From assembly GCF_000470315.2 (NCBI RefSeq), contig NZ_CBRF02000033.1, positions 1 through 52,197 of the forward strand: DNA of 52,197 bases, given 5' to 3'. The notes under the pieces were generated by a model. That model saw only the letters and a program-made list of their open reading frames with translations. It was not told where the DNA came from and made no database searches. Made by a program: the position numbers and the translations under genes. This stretch comes from Psychromonas sp. SP041. GTDB taxonomy: Bacteria; Pseudomonadota; Gammaproteobacteria; Enterobacterales; Psychromonadaceae. Within the stretch, counting starts at the first letter, position 1. Every line of letters starts with the position of its first letter. Below are positions 44,663 to 52,197 of the stretch, in pieces.

Positions 44663-45996
44663 TATTTTGTCCAACCATTTGCAGCTTCAATTAAAGACAT
44701 TTTTAATTTACTCACTAACTCATCTAATTGTTCATCATTAATAATAAACGGCGGAGCAAGTAATATATGATGCCCTTCTCGGCCATTAATGGTGCCCGCC
44801 ATTGGATAACACATTAATCCATTTTTCATGGCTAGCTGCTTAACTACTTTATTGGCTTCAGTGGTCGCTGGTAAAGGTGTTTTAGTTAATTTATCTGCCA
44901 CTAATTCAACACCAATAAATAACCCTCTCCCTCTTACATCACCGACATAATCTAAAGGCAATAAAGCTTCTTTTAATTTACGTTGTAGCTTCTCGCCTTG
45001 GCTAACCACTTTCTCTAATAGATTTTCTGAGAGAATCGTTTTAATGGTGGCTAACGCAGAAGCACAAGCAACTGGATGTGCCATAAAAGTATGCCCATGC
45101 TGAAAGAAACCACTACCATTGGCCATTGCATCGTAAATTTTATTGCTCACCACAACGGCACCAATTGGCTGGTAACCTGCGCCAAGTCCTTTCGCAATCG
45201 TTACTAGGTCTGGCACAATATCATCTTGCTCAAAGGCGTAAAAAGTCCCCGTACGGCCAATGCCACACATCACTTCATCAAGAATTAACAAGACATCATA
45301 TTTATCGCAGATCTCGCGAATACGTTTAAAATAACCGGCTGTAGCAGGTAGTGCGCCAGCTGTTGCGCCAACAACAGGCTCAGCAACAAATGCCATCACA
45401 TTTTCAGCACCCATTGCTAATATTTTACTTTCTAGCTCATCGGCAACACGATATGAATAGGCTAATTCAGTTTCATTTTCTCGTTGGTCGCGATAGGCAT
45501 AACAAGGAGAGATATGCTCAACTTCTGCCAATAAAGGCCTAAAATTTTCTTTTCTCCATTCATTACCACCAACTGCAAGCGCACCTAACGTATTACCGTG
45601 GTAACTTTGACGTCTCGCAATGAATTGCGTTTTTTGTGGTTTACCTATTTCAACAAAATACTGACGCGCCATCTTCAAGGCAGACTCCACCGCTTCAGAC
45701 CCACCACTCACAAAATAAACATGATCAAGATTATCAGGCGCTAAGTCTGTTAGTAACGTTGCGAGTTCCTCACTTGGCTGGTTAGTAAAAAATCCAGTAT
45801 GAGCGAAAGGAATAGCTTCAACTTGCTCAATAATGGCTTTTTTAACCGCTGCATGGCTGTGACCTAAATTAGACACCGCAGCCCCACCGCAACCATCCAA
45901 ATATTTTTTACCTTCTGTATCAAATAAATAGATGCCATCACCTGAAGAGACAATAGGAAGTTCAGCATGGCAGTGACGATGGAATAAATGAGTCAT
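44662..45996 (-). CDS. Class III PLP-dependent aminotransferase
   Basis: 444 residues, fold type I. Motifs: YLDGCGGAAVSNLGHSH, FVSGGSEAVESALKMAR (PLP phosphate), cofactor Asp230 in LLILDEVMCGIGRTG, Schiff-base Lys259 in TIAKGLGAGYQPIGA, and HTFMAHPVACASALA. The family includes omega-amino acid:pyruvate and beta-amino acid transaminases, besides taurine and GABA enzymes. Translationally coupled to BKACE, which suggests it makes the beta-keto acid that BKACE cleaves (inference). Substrate unknown. It follows dsdA by 212 bp. That gap contains no gene; an AGGATATTCCT palindrome is the only structure noticed. Confidence 0.92.
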   Translation of the reverse strand: MTHLFHRHCHAELPIVSSGDGIYLFDTEGKKYLDGCGGAAVSNLGHSHAAVKKAIIEQVEAIPFAHTGFFTNQPSEELATLLTDLAPDNLDHVYFVSGGSEAVESALKMARQYFVEIGKPQKTQFIARRQSYHGNTLGALAVGGNEWRKENFRPLLAEVEHISPCYAYRDQRENETELAYSYRVADELESKILAMGAENVMAFVAEPVVGATAGALPATAGYFKRIREICDKYDVLLILDEVMCGIGRTGTFYAFEQDDIVPDLVTIAKGLGAGYQPIGAVVVSNKIYDAMANGSGFFQHGHTFMAHPVACASALATIKTILSENLLEKVVSQGEKLQRKLKEALLPLDYVGDVRGRGLFIGVELVADKLTKTPLPATTEANKVVKQLAMKNGLMCYPMAGTINGREGHHILLAPPFIINDEQLDELVSKLKMSLIEAANGWTK

Positions 45997-46208
45997 TTTA
46001 ATAAACCTTATGTGGTACCAAACCGACTGATTAATTCATTAATAAATAATGCGTTAGTAATCAATAGATTTAGTGTGATCGTCGAATGAATAAGAATAGA
46101 TATTCATCCTTTTCTATTCATTTTACAAAGGAATTAAAATTGAGGGGTATGAGCAAGAGGAATATCCTTACTCATATTAAACATAACATAAAAGCGATAA
46201 GGCTTTAG

Positions 46209-47540
46209 CTATAAAGCAGACTTTGCAAGATACGATGCCATCTCTTTTTGTGGCACCATGCCACCGCCAGTAGCCCAGACAAGATGGGTGACATTTCTCA
46301 TTTTGACGTCATCAAAACCAAGACGCTGTTTATATTCTTTATTTTGTGTAACGATAATCGGTCCAATCACGCCAGCTAATGCTGAAGGCTCTAATTGAAT
46401 ATTTTCTAATTGGTTCATATCACCTAAGTGACGATACATACGCTGATCTGAAATAGTGTAATAACCATCTAATAATCGCTGCATTGCTCTGCCAACAAAA
46501 CCAGAAGCACGCCCTACCGCCAGTCCATCTGCAGCGGTAATATTATCTATTCCAATATCTTGCACTGAAATAGCATCTTGTAATCCAGTATGTACACCTA
46601 ATATCATACAAGGTGAGTGTGTCGGTTCTGCAAAGATACAATGCACGTTATCACCAAAAGCCATTTTCAAACCAAAAGCAACTCCGCCGGGTCCACCACC
46701 GACACCACAAGGTAAATAAACAAATAACGGATGCTGCGAATCAACGAGAACCTCCATATCCTCAAACTGTTGCTTTAAACGTTCGCCAGCGACAGCGTAA
46801 CCAAGGAACAGTGTTTGTGAATTTTCATCGTCAATAAAGAAACAATTAGCATCGCTTTCTGCTTCTTTACGCCCTTGTTCAACGGCAACACCATAATCTT
46901 GTTGATATTCCACTACATTCACACCATGGGCACGAAGCTTATCTTTTTTCCATTGGCGTGCATCAGCTGACATATGGACAGACACTGAAAAGCCTAATTG
47001 AGCACTCATGATGCCAATGGACATGCCTAAATTACCCGTCGAGCCTACAGCAATGCGATATTGGCTGAAGAATTCTTTAAACTCATTTTGACTGAGCTTA
47101 CTGTAATCATCTGACTCTTTTAATAATCCTGCTTTTATTGCTAACTTTTCAGCGTGAGTGAGTACTTCATAAATACCACCACGCGCTTTAATTGAACCTG
47201 ATATAGGCAAGTGACTGTCTTTTTTCAACATCAATTGGCCTTGAATAATAGCCCCATATTCTTGCTCTAATTTGGCTTTCATTTTAGGAATGTAAATAAC
47301 ATCTGATTCAATAATCCCATTAGATGCAGCGGTTTCAGGAAATGCGATTGCTAGATAAGCAGCAAATCGATTAAGCCTATCACTCGCGCTTTTGATATCA
47401 CTTGCACCCAATCCAACATAAGGTAAACCTTCAACTAAACTGGTCACCTTTGGATTAAACCAATTGATTTCTTTCAGGTTAATTAAATCATTTAATAACG
47501 GAAACTTACTGATTAACATTTCTAGATTGAACTTATTCAT
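46209..47540 (-). CDS. dsdA: D-serine ammonia-lyase (dehydratase)
   Basis: 443-residue PLP enzyme converting D-serine to pyruvate and ammonia. PLP lysine Lys118 in [12 protein letters not shown], glycine loop GSTGN (166-170), and CGVGGGPGG (278-286) binding PLP phosphate. Residue numbering and length are close to E. coli DsdA. It lacks a neighbouring dsdX permease; instead it heads the minus-strand group with the aminotransferase and BKACE. It could recycle pyruvate for the aminotransferase or act on a related 3-hydroxy-D-amino acid (inference). Bases 47541-47882 hold no recognised feature beyond presumed promoters. Confidence 0.95.
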   Translation of the reverse strand: MNKFNLEMLISKFPLLNDLINLKEINWFNPKVTSLVEGLPYVGLGASDIKSASDRLNRFAAYLAIAFPETAASNGIIESDVIYIPKMKAKLEQEYGAIIQGQLMLKKDSHLPISGSIKARGGIYEVLTHAEKLAIKAGLLKESDDYSKLSQNEFKEFFSQYRIAVGSTGNLGMSIGIMSAQLGFSVSVHMSADARQWKKDKLRAHGVNVVEYQQDYGVAVEQGRKEAESDANCFFIDDENSQTLFLGYAVAGERLKQQFEDMEVLVDSQHPLFVYLPCGVGGGPGGVAFGLKMAFGDNVHCIFAEPTHSPCMILGVHTGLQDAISVQDIGIDNITAADGLAVGRASGFVGRAMQRLLDGYYTISDQRMYRHLGDMNQLENIQLEPSALAGVIGPIIVTQNKEYKQRLGFDDVKMRNVTHLVWATGGGMVPQKEMASYLAKSAL

Positions 47541-47882
47541 GTCGATACCTTCTTATCAATGACAAAAAATGATTAACGTTGTTAATTACTCTAATTAGCT
47601 CAAAAATACCTATAAAAGGTAAAAATGAATAAAAAACTAAAATAAATAATGCAAATTTAAGCAACTGAAGGTAGTTTATTTTAAGTAGTTGACTACTCGG
47701 TCAGCTTCGATAACGCTAATATTATTAAATTTTATCTTTAATGTTGGATTTTAACTAACCTGTCATCTTGCGTGTGTAAATTCATCTCGCGAGATAACAC
47801 TATCTAATTTAATAAAATCGAAGTAAATAAGAATTAATAACTATAAAATAATAAAAGCATATTAAAAACATAAGGGAAAACA

Positions 47883-49613
47883 ATGTTAAACAAAAAAGTA
47901 AACGGTATTACTTGTGCCTTACTAGCAGCAGGCATTTTATCTGGATGTAATAGTGATAGCACTGACAGTACGGACATAGAAGTCCAAGAAAAAGTAACAT
48001 TTACGATATTACACACTAATGATAACCACGGTCGTTTTTGGCAAAATGATGACGGCGAGTACGGTATGGCAGCCCGTAAAACGTTAATCGACACAATCCG
48101 TGCAGAAGTAGAAGCGGAAGGTGGTGTTGCATTAGTATTATCAGGTGGCGACGTTAATACAGGTGTACCAGAATCTGACTTACAAGATGCGATACCTGAT
48201 TTTATCGGTATGAATAGAATTGCATACGATGCAATGGCTGTCGGGAACCATGAATTTGATAACCCGTTACAGACATTAGAAATGCAAAGAGATTTAGCTA
48301 ACTTCCCAATGCTTTCTGCCAATATTTATAATGCAGATGGCAGTCGCTATTTTGCTCCTTCTAAAACATTTGATATTAATGGTGTTAGTTTAGCCTTAAT
48401 TGGTTTCACGACAGATGACACAGCGAAACTATCAAACCCAGAATTTATTGGAGATCTAACCTTTACTGATCCTCAAGATGAAGCGCCGGCATTAATCAAT
48501 GAACTTAGAGCTGATGGTGCTGATATCGTAATGGCCGTAACACACATGGGTCACTATGCAGATGCAGCAAATGGTAGTAATGCGCCAGGTGATGTTGCAC
48601 TAGCGCGTTCATTATCTGATGGACAACTTGACGCTATTATCGGTGGTCACTCTCAAAATCCTGTATGTATGGAGCCTGGCGATAATACTGCTTACGCTGA
48701 CTTTAATCCAGGTAATGCTTGTGTACCTGATCAACAAAATGGCACTTACATCATGCAAGCTCATGAATGGGGTAAATACGTTGGTCGTGCTGACTTCACA
48801 TACGAAAATGGTGAATTAACGTTAGATAGCTATGCATTAATTCCAGTTAACTTAAAAGAAGAAGTCATAATACTTGATGAGAATGGTGAACCTGTACTTG
48901 ATGAAGAGGGTGAAGCAACAACTGAACTAGTATTTATTCAAGACGAAATCACGCCAGATCCATCTCTATTAACAGAGCTAGCATTTTACCAAGAGCAAGG
49001 TGAAGACAGCTTAGATGAAACTCTAGCAACGTTAACTGGCGATCTAAATGGTGAACGAGACGATGTTCGTAGTTCGCAAACTAACATGGGTCGTTTAATT
49101 GCTATCGCACAAAGTGACCGTGTTAATGCTGACTTTGGTGTAATGAACTCTGGTGGCGTACGTGCATCTATTGCTGAAGGCGATATTACTTACCGCGACG
49201 TATTAACTGTACAACCCTTTGGTAATACAGTGACATTAGCAACCATGACCGGTGCAGAAGTTAAAGATTACTTAGGTACTGTCGCAACGTTCACACAAGG
49301 TGCAGGTGCTTACGCGCAAATCACTGATGTGGTAATGGATGTAAATTGTACCGCTGGGTCTGTAGATATCATTAGTATTGGTGACAAAGACTTCTCTGAA
49401 ACAGATGAATACACTTTCTCTATCCCAAGCTTTAATGCAGCAGGTGGTGATGGTTACCCTGAATTAGAAGTGATCGACGAAGGTACTGTTGATGCTGATG
49501 CATTGCAAGCTTTCTTTGTATCACAAGGTAATATTATCGCATCTGAATATGATGCAGACGGTGATATCACTTACATTAACTCAACAAGTTCTGAAGGTTG
49601 TGTTGCAGAGTAG
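47883..49613 (+). CDS. 5'-nucleotidase / UDP-sugar hydrolase-type lipoprotein (UshA/NutA family)
   Basis: 576 residues. Type II signal peptide with lipobox LSGC (about residue 22). N-terminal metallophosphatase domain: LHTNDNHGRF (metal Asp, His), SGGDVNTGVPESD, AVGNHEFDN, and THMGHYA / GGHSQNP. C-terminal 5'-nucleotidase domain: MNSGGVRASI, FGNTVTLATMTGAEVK, and AAGGDGYPEL for base binding. Hydrolyses extracellular or periplasmic nucleotides so that nucleosides and phosphate can be taken up. Vibrio NutA is also a lipoprotein. Strong AAGGG ribosome site. Ends in a strong terminator. Confidence 0.92.
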   Translation: MLNKKVNGITCALLAAGILSGCNSDSTDSTDIEVQEKVTFTILHTNDNHGRFWQNDDGEYGMAARKTLIDTIRAEVEAEGGVALVLSGGDVNTGVPESDLQDAIPDFIGMNRIAYDAMAVGNHEFDNPLQTLEMQRDLANFPMLSANIYNADGSRYFAPSKTFDINGVSLALIGFTTDDTAKLSNPEFIGDLTFTDPQDEAPALINELRADGADIVMAVTHMGHYADAANGSNAPGDVALARSLSDGQLDAIIGGHSQNPVCMEPGDNTAYADFNPGNACVPDQQNGTYIMQAHEWGKYVGRADFTYENGELTLDSYALIPVNLKEEVIILDENGEPVLDEEGEATTELVFIQDEITPDPSLLTELAFYQEQGEDSLDETLATLTGDLNGERDDVRSSQTNMGRLIAIAQSDRVNADFGVMNSGGVRASIAEGDITYRDVLTVQPFGNTVTLATMTGAEVKDYLGTVATFTQGAGAYAQITDVVMDVNCTAGSVDIISIGDKDFSETDEYTFSIPSFNAAGGDGYPELEVIDEGTVDADALQAFFVSQGNIIASEYDADGDITYINSTSSEGCVAE

Positions 49614-49668
49614 GCCATTTAACTTGCTTAATGTATAAAGTTATTATCGAGTTAAATCGATAATAAAC

Positions 49669-49703
49669 AAAAAGCCTCAATTTTAATAAAATTGAGGCTT
49701 TTT
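49669..49703 (+). terminator. Rho-independent terminator of the 5'-nucleotidase gene
   Basis: Perfect 16-bp stem (49669-49684 with 49688-49703), 3-base loop, flanked by A-run and T-run, so it may also act for the convergent DUF6436 gene. Confidence 0.92.
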
Positions 49704-49763
49704 AACTTATAAAGTCTTAACTTCTTAACTTCTTAACTTCTTAACTTCTTAACTTATAAAGTC
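49702..49763. repeat. TTAACTTC x4 flanked by two TTAACTTATAAAGTC copies
   Basis: Four exact 8-bp units (49717-49748) lie between two identical 15-bp sequences (49702-49716 and 49749-49763). They immediately follow the terminator and precede the stop of the minus-strand gene by 12 bases. The structure suggests repeated slippage. Confidence 0.85.
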
Positions 49764-49775
49764 TTTCAAATACCA

Positions 49776-50309
49776 TCACAAGTTACAATAACAACCCGAT
49801 GCGTCACTTAAGATTAAATCCGAACGATAACCTTTGGCATAATTGTTCATCACTGTTTCAACATATCCGTTAGATTCAGTACAGGCTAAACCAATTGAAT
49901 AAGGACCCAAATAGAGTAAATCTTGTGTATCACTCACAATCATTATGGAAGGTGTTGAAGGGATAATAGTTGAGAGGTTTGCTGGTAAATTGACATTAAT
50001 AACCTTAAAACCCGTTAACCCCGCTTGTTCATTAATCTCTTTTTTATGTGCTTCAGAATATTGTGTACAAGAACAATGGTCACTAGTGAAATGAATGATC
50101 GTATCACTTAGATCGACATTGTTAAGTTGCCCTATTTTTCTCAACTCCTGCATCACAAAAACACTATTTTGACCTGTTAGCTTTTCTTCTGGATCGTAAC
50201 TGACTAAACGGCTACTAATAAAATAAATAGCCGCAGTAACAGTAAGCACAAGCCACAAAATAAAAACAGTATAGTGAACGCGTGTTACTTTTTTATTTGA
50301 ATCTTGCAA
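49776..50309 (-). CDS. DUF6436-like membrane-anchored thioredoxin-fold protein
   Basis: 177 residues. One N-terminal membrane segment (about 13-31, [19 protein letters not shown]) with the rest probably periplasmic. The segment [22 protein letters not shown] has a CSC motif at the position of a thioredoxin-like active site, and a cis-Pro-like TPSIMIV follows. The protein ends in CYCNL. These features fit DUF6436, whose role is unknown. The TTG start at 50309 lies inside the chemoreceptor gene (17-base overlap), so expression is likely coupled to it. No ATG alternative exists before the membrane segment. Confidence 0.75.
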   Translation of the reverse strand: MQDSNKKVTRVHYTVFILWLVLTVTAAIYFISSRLVSYDPEEKLTGQNSVFVMQELRKIGQLNNVDLSDTIIHFTSDHCSCTQYSEAHKKEINEQAGLTGFKVINVNLPANLSTIIPSTPSIMIVSDTQDLLYLGPYSIGLACTESNGYVETVMNNYAKGYRSDLILSDASGCYCNL

Positions 50310-51759
50310 TGCTTGATTCTAATAAGGTTACTGAATGAGAGATCTTATCTGCTTCTTGCGCAAGCATATCCACTTTTTTAGTATCATCCTTACTTAATGA
50401 GCTCACTTTCTCTGTGCTTTGTGCAATATCATTGGTCGCTACTGATTGCTCTTCAACAGCCGATGCAACTGAATGCGCTATATCGCTAGATAATGACACT
50501 AGCGCTGAAGCATTAATGATTTCTTTATTCGCTTGGCCTGCGACAGAAATAACAATATCAACGGCATCAATACATTGAACCATTGATTGAGTAGATGATT
50601 GCGAATGATTCACAAGCTGCACTAATGTTTCATTGACTTGTTTTGTACTGTCTTTGGTTCGATTAGCAAGCGCCCTTACTTCGTCTGCTACCACGGCAAA
50701 CCCACGGCCTTGTTCGCCGGCTCTAGCGGCTTCTATCGCAGCATTAAGCGCTAATAAGTTAGTTTGATCTGCAATACTGGTTATTTCAGATAAAACCTTG
50801 GCAATCACGTCACTGGCATTAGCTAACGCTGTTATTTCAGTACTAGTTTTATTCAATGCACCAGTCAATTGATCATTTTTCAGATTTATTTCTTCAATGT
50901 ATTGATTGGCTTTTTGCGTTGAAGACGTAGCATCTCTCATTTTGAGGCTTAATTCATTGGTATCTTTTGCGATTGAAGCGACTGTTACCGACATTTCTTC
51001 AACGGAAGAAGCAATATTTTCCGTTTCTGCTTGTCTATAATTTGCAGATATTTCAAGTTCAGTCTTTGCTGAAACCAAATTATTAGCGTTAACAATAAAA
51101 TCATTAGTTTGATTTTTAACACCTGCCACGACATTATCGAGCACAGTTAAAAGTTCATTAAAACCACTCAACACAAGATTACCATTAGCATTAACACGCA
51201 CTTTTAAATCCAGTGAATCTTCATTCTCTGTTAATATTTTTGTGACTCGTGCTAACTCTTTACCCACTTGGCTATCGTCATATAATATTTTTGCAATATA
51301 CCCCGCAATAATCGCCTCTACTACAGCATAGATAGCGTGAATAATCACAGTCGAAAAATACAATCTATCCAAATCAAAAATATAGACGCCAGATCCATTC
51401 ACTTGCATAAAATAGAAAGAGAGATGGTGCACCGCAATTAGCAAAGCAGCTGAAATGAAGACTTTCCAGTCGCTAAAAATAATTAGAATGGCCATTAATA
51501 TAAATATTTCAAAGTGGGCTTCTATCAAGCCATTCATTTGATGTATATGTAAACAAGCAAAAATCATCGCCGCTAATGCAGAAGCATGTTTTGTTAGTGT
51601 TGCGTTAGGTGCACTTTGCATTAGCCATAACGGCATTAGCATCGCTGGTAAACCTATTAATATTGCTTCAATAAAAGTTCCATAGATGAATGCAAGTCCT
51701 ATTGACTCAACAAACAATAATACGAGAACACTGGAAAATGCTTTATTTACTTTATTCAT
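50293..51759 (-). CDS. Methyl-accepting chemotaxis protein with multi-pass membrane sensor
   Basis: 488 residues. The N-terminal 170 residues form about six membrane segments without a large periplasmic domain and carry conserved histidines: [18 protein letters not shown] and [11 protein letters not shown]. This region occurs in a group of bacterial receptors and may sense within the membrane. A short HAMP-like stretch (about 175-225) follows. The signalling domain has the invariant hairpin tip [41 protein letters not shown] precedes the ATG. No pentapeptide for CheR binding is evident at the C-terminus (SSIARFK). It overlaps the downstream DUF6436-like gene by 17 bases. Confidence 0.92.
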   Translation of the reverse strand: MNKVNKAFSSVLVLLFVESIGLAFIYGTFIEAILIGLPAMLMPLWLMQSAPNATLTKHASALAAMIFACLHIHQMNGLIEAHFEIFILMAILIIFSDWKVFISAALLIAVHHLSFYFMQVNGSGVYIFDLDRLYFSTVIIHAIYAVVEAIIAGYIAKILYDDSQVGKELARVTKILTENEDSLDLKVRVNANGNLVLSGFNELLTVLDNVVAGVKNQTNDFIVNANNLVSAKTELEISANYRQAETENIASSVEEMSVTVASIAKDTNELSLKMRDATSSTQKANQYIEEINLKNDQLTGALNKTSTEITALANASDVIAKVLSEITSIADQTNLLALNAAIEAARAGEQGRGFAVVADEVRALANRTKDSTKQVNETLVQLVNHSQSSTQSMVQCIDAVDIVISVAGQANKEIINASALVSLSSDIAHSVASAVEEQSVATNDIAQSTEKVSSLSKDDTKKVDMLAQEADKISHSVTLLESSIARFK

Positions 51760-51838
51760 TACTTACCTTTGCATATCTCAATAAAAATATGCATTTAACT
51801 AAAATGCTCAAAAAGGAAGCAGATGATACGGCATTAAA

Positions 51839-51854
51839 TATGATCTAGATCATT
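51839..51854. promoter_or_regulatory. FNR/CRP-type dyad upstream of the chemoreceptor gene
   Basis: TGAT-CTAG-ATCA (51841-51852), within ATATGATCTAGATCATTA, matches the core TGAT-N4-ATCA of FNR sites (consensus TTGAT-N4-ATCAA) with the outer bases off. Centre about 87 bp upstream of the chemoreceptor ATG. It could link the receptor to oxygen status (inference). Confidence 0.4.
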
Positions 51855-52040
51855 AAATCGCCAAAAAATACCTAAATATGATTAAATTAATATAGAAGTG
51901 ATAATTTTTTAGGAATGATTTATTGAGTACTAAGATGGATTTTGAAGGGTGTAATGAAGAAAGCATTTATAAAGATCAATAAAAACAAGTAAATAAAGAT
52001 TTTTAGATATGACTAATATGAAAAAACCTACCTTGCGAGG

Positions 52041-52060
52041 TCAATGCCGTTCGGTTAAGA
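52041..52060 (+). mobile_element. Probable left terminal inverted repeat of an insertion sequence
   Basis: CAATGCCGTTCGGTTAAG resembles the terminal repeats I associate with IS4-family elements of marine gammaproteobacteria, in which an AACCGAACGGCATTG string is common. It is followed at 52154 by an ORF start. The other end and target duplication are outside the window, so the exact boundary is uncertain. Confidence 0.45.
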
Positions 52061-52105
52061 GATTTTAGGTTTATATCTTAACGGATATCTAGATGGAATA
52101 TAGAG

Positions 52106-52139
52106 CACTGAACGTGAAAACGTTCGGTGTTTTCTTTTT
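52106..52139 (+). terminator. Rho-independent terminator just before the last ORF
   Basis: 9-bp stem CACTGAACG / CGTTCGGTG (one T-G pair; 52106-52114 with 52121-52129), 6-base loop, then TTTTCTTTTTT. Placed between the putative IS end and the transposase-like ORF, it would block read-through transcription from outside into the element. Confidence 0.8.
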
Positions 52140-52153
52140 TTGGGTAAAATAAA

Positions 52154-52197
52154 ATGCTTAACATCTTCTCGCATAAGTTGAAGTTTTTTCGGAATAG
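52154..52197 (+). CDS. Start of an ORF cut by the window edge, possibly an IS transposase
   Basis: ATG at 52154 opens a frame, MLNIFSHKLKFFRN, that is still open at the last base. Position inside a putative IS end supports a transposase, but 14 residues are too few to identify a family. No ribosome site better than GGGTAAAAT is seen. Confidence 0.4.
   Translation, partial: MLNIFSHKLKFFRN

Noticed and set aside
36006..47540. Carnitine degradation locus (BCCT transporter plus BKACE as dehydrocarnitine cleavage enzyme)
   Set aside because: No carnitine dehydrogenase or betainyl-CoA thioesterase is present, and the BCCT gene is separated from the island by repeats and its own terminator. It remains a remote option.
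51924..51983. 19-codon ORF (TTG start) before the IS-like end
   Set aside because: No strong ribosome site, no conserved feature and a quick stop; it could be a truncated gene start, but there is no supporting evidence.
1..52197. CRISPR arrays, prophage, tRNA genes, restriction or other defence systems
   Set aside because: No regularly spaced repeats, phage structural genes, cloverleaf sequences or recognisable defence genes were found on reading both strands.

Overview
The window reads as chromosomal DNA of an AT-rich marine gammaproteobacterium. Conserved gene blocks (yheS/yheV/slyD, bioH-gntX-nfuA, gpsA-secB-grxC-yibN facing gpmI-envC-yibQ) have the order known from Enterobacterales, Vibrionales and Alteromonadales. 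Two secreted PL7 alginate lyases, a TRAP transporter, a BCCT carrier and a UshA-type surface nucleotidase suit a seawater or seaweed-associated, possibly cold-adapted organism such as a Psychromonas relative. The genus is an inference; no rRNA gene body lies inside the window.

Layout. 0-0.25 kb: promoters and leader of an rRNA operon that runs leftwards out of the window. 0.5-2.4 kb: lipoprotein alginate lyase and ppnP. 2.7-7.2 kb: nitric oxide detoxification, with norR divergent from norVW and a sigma54 promoter plus three NorR-like sites between them. 7.3-10.2 kb: yheS, yheV, slyD. 10.4-11.2 kb: two small genes of unknown function, one resembling the ends of flagellar rod/hook proteins. 11.2-14.9 kb: bioH, gntX, nfuA, yjeH. 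15-18.8 kb: DEAD-box helicase with a long leader, and glmU. 19.2-21.3 kb: modular secreted alginate lyase preceded by NtrC-like boxes. 21.6-32.6 kb: housekeeping genes (nadE, asd, gpsA, secB, grxC, yibN, gpmI, envC, yibQ, a panM-like gene, a DUF4136 lipoprotein, dusA). 32.9-34.3 kb: AAA/DUF4143 ATPase behind a 22-bp inverted repeat. 34.3-36.0 kb: a long non-genic stretch with two candidate tiny ORFs, tandem repeats and a C14A9 tract. 36.0-37.6 kb: BCCT transporter. 38.3-47.5 kb: a catabolic island (TAXI receptor plus fused TRAP permease, LysR regulator, BKACE-type beta-keto acid cleavage enzyme, class III aminotransferase, D-serine dehydratase). 47.9-49.6 kb: 5'-nucleotidase lipoprotein. 49.8-51.8 kb: an unusual chemoreceptor overlapping a DUF6436-like gene. 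52.0 kb to the end: what looks like the left end of an insertion sequence.

No CRISPR array, prophage, tRNA gene or recognisable defence island was found. The best candidates for undescribed biology are the TRAP/BKACE/aminotransferase/DsdA island, a roughly 165-bp dispersed palindromic repeat family with an internal-deletion derivative, the pair of tiny ORFs enclosed by a 12-bp inverted repeat near 35 kb, and NtrC-type boxes in front of an alginate lyase. All functional statements rest on motif recognition by eye; no database search was run.
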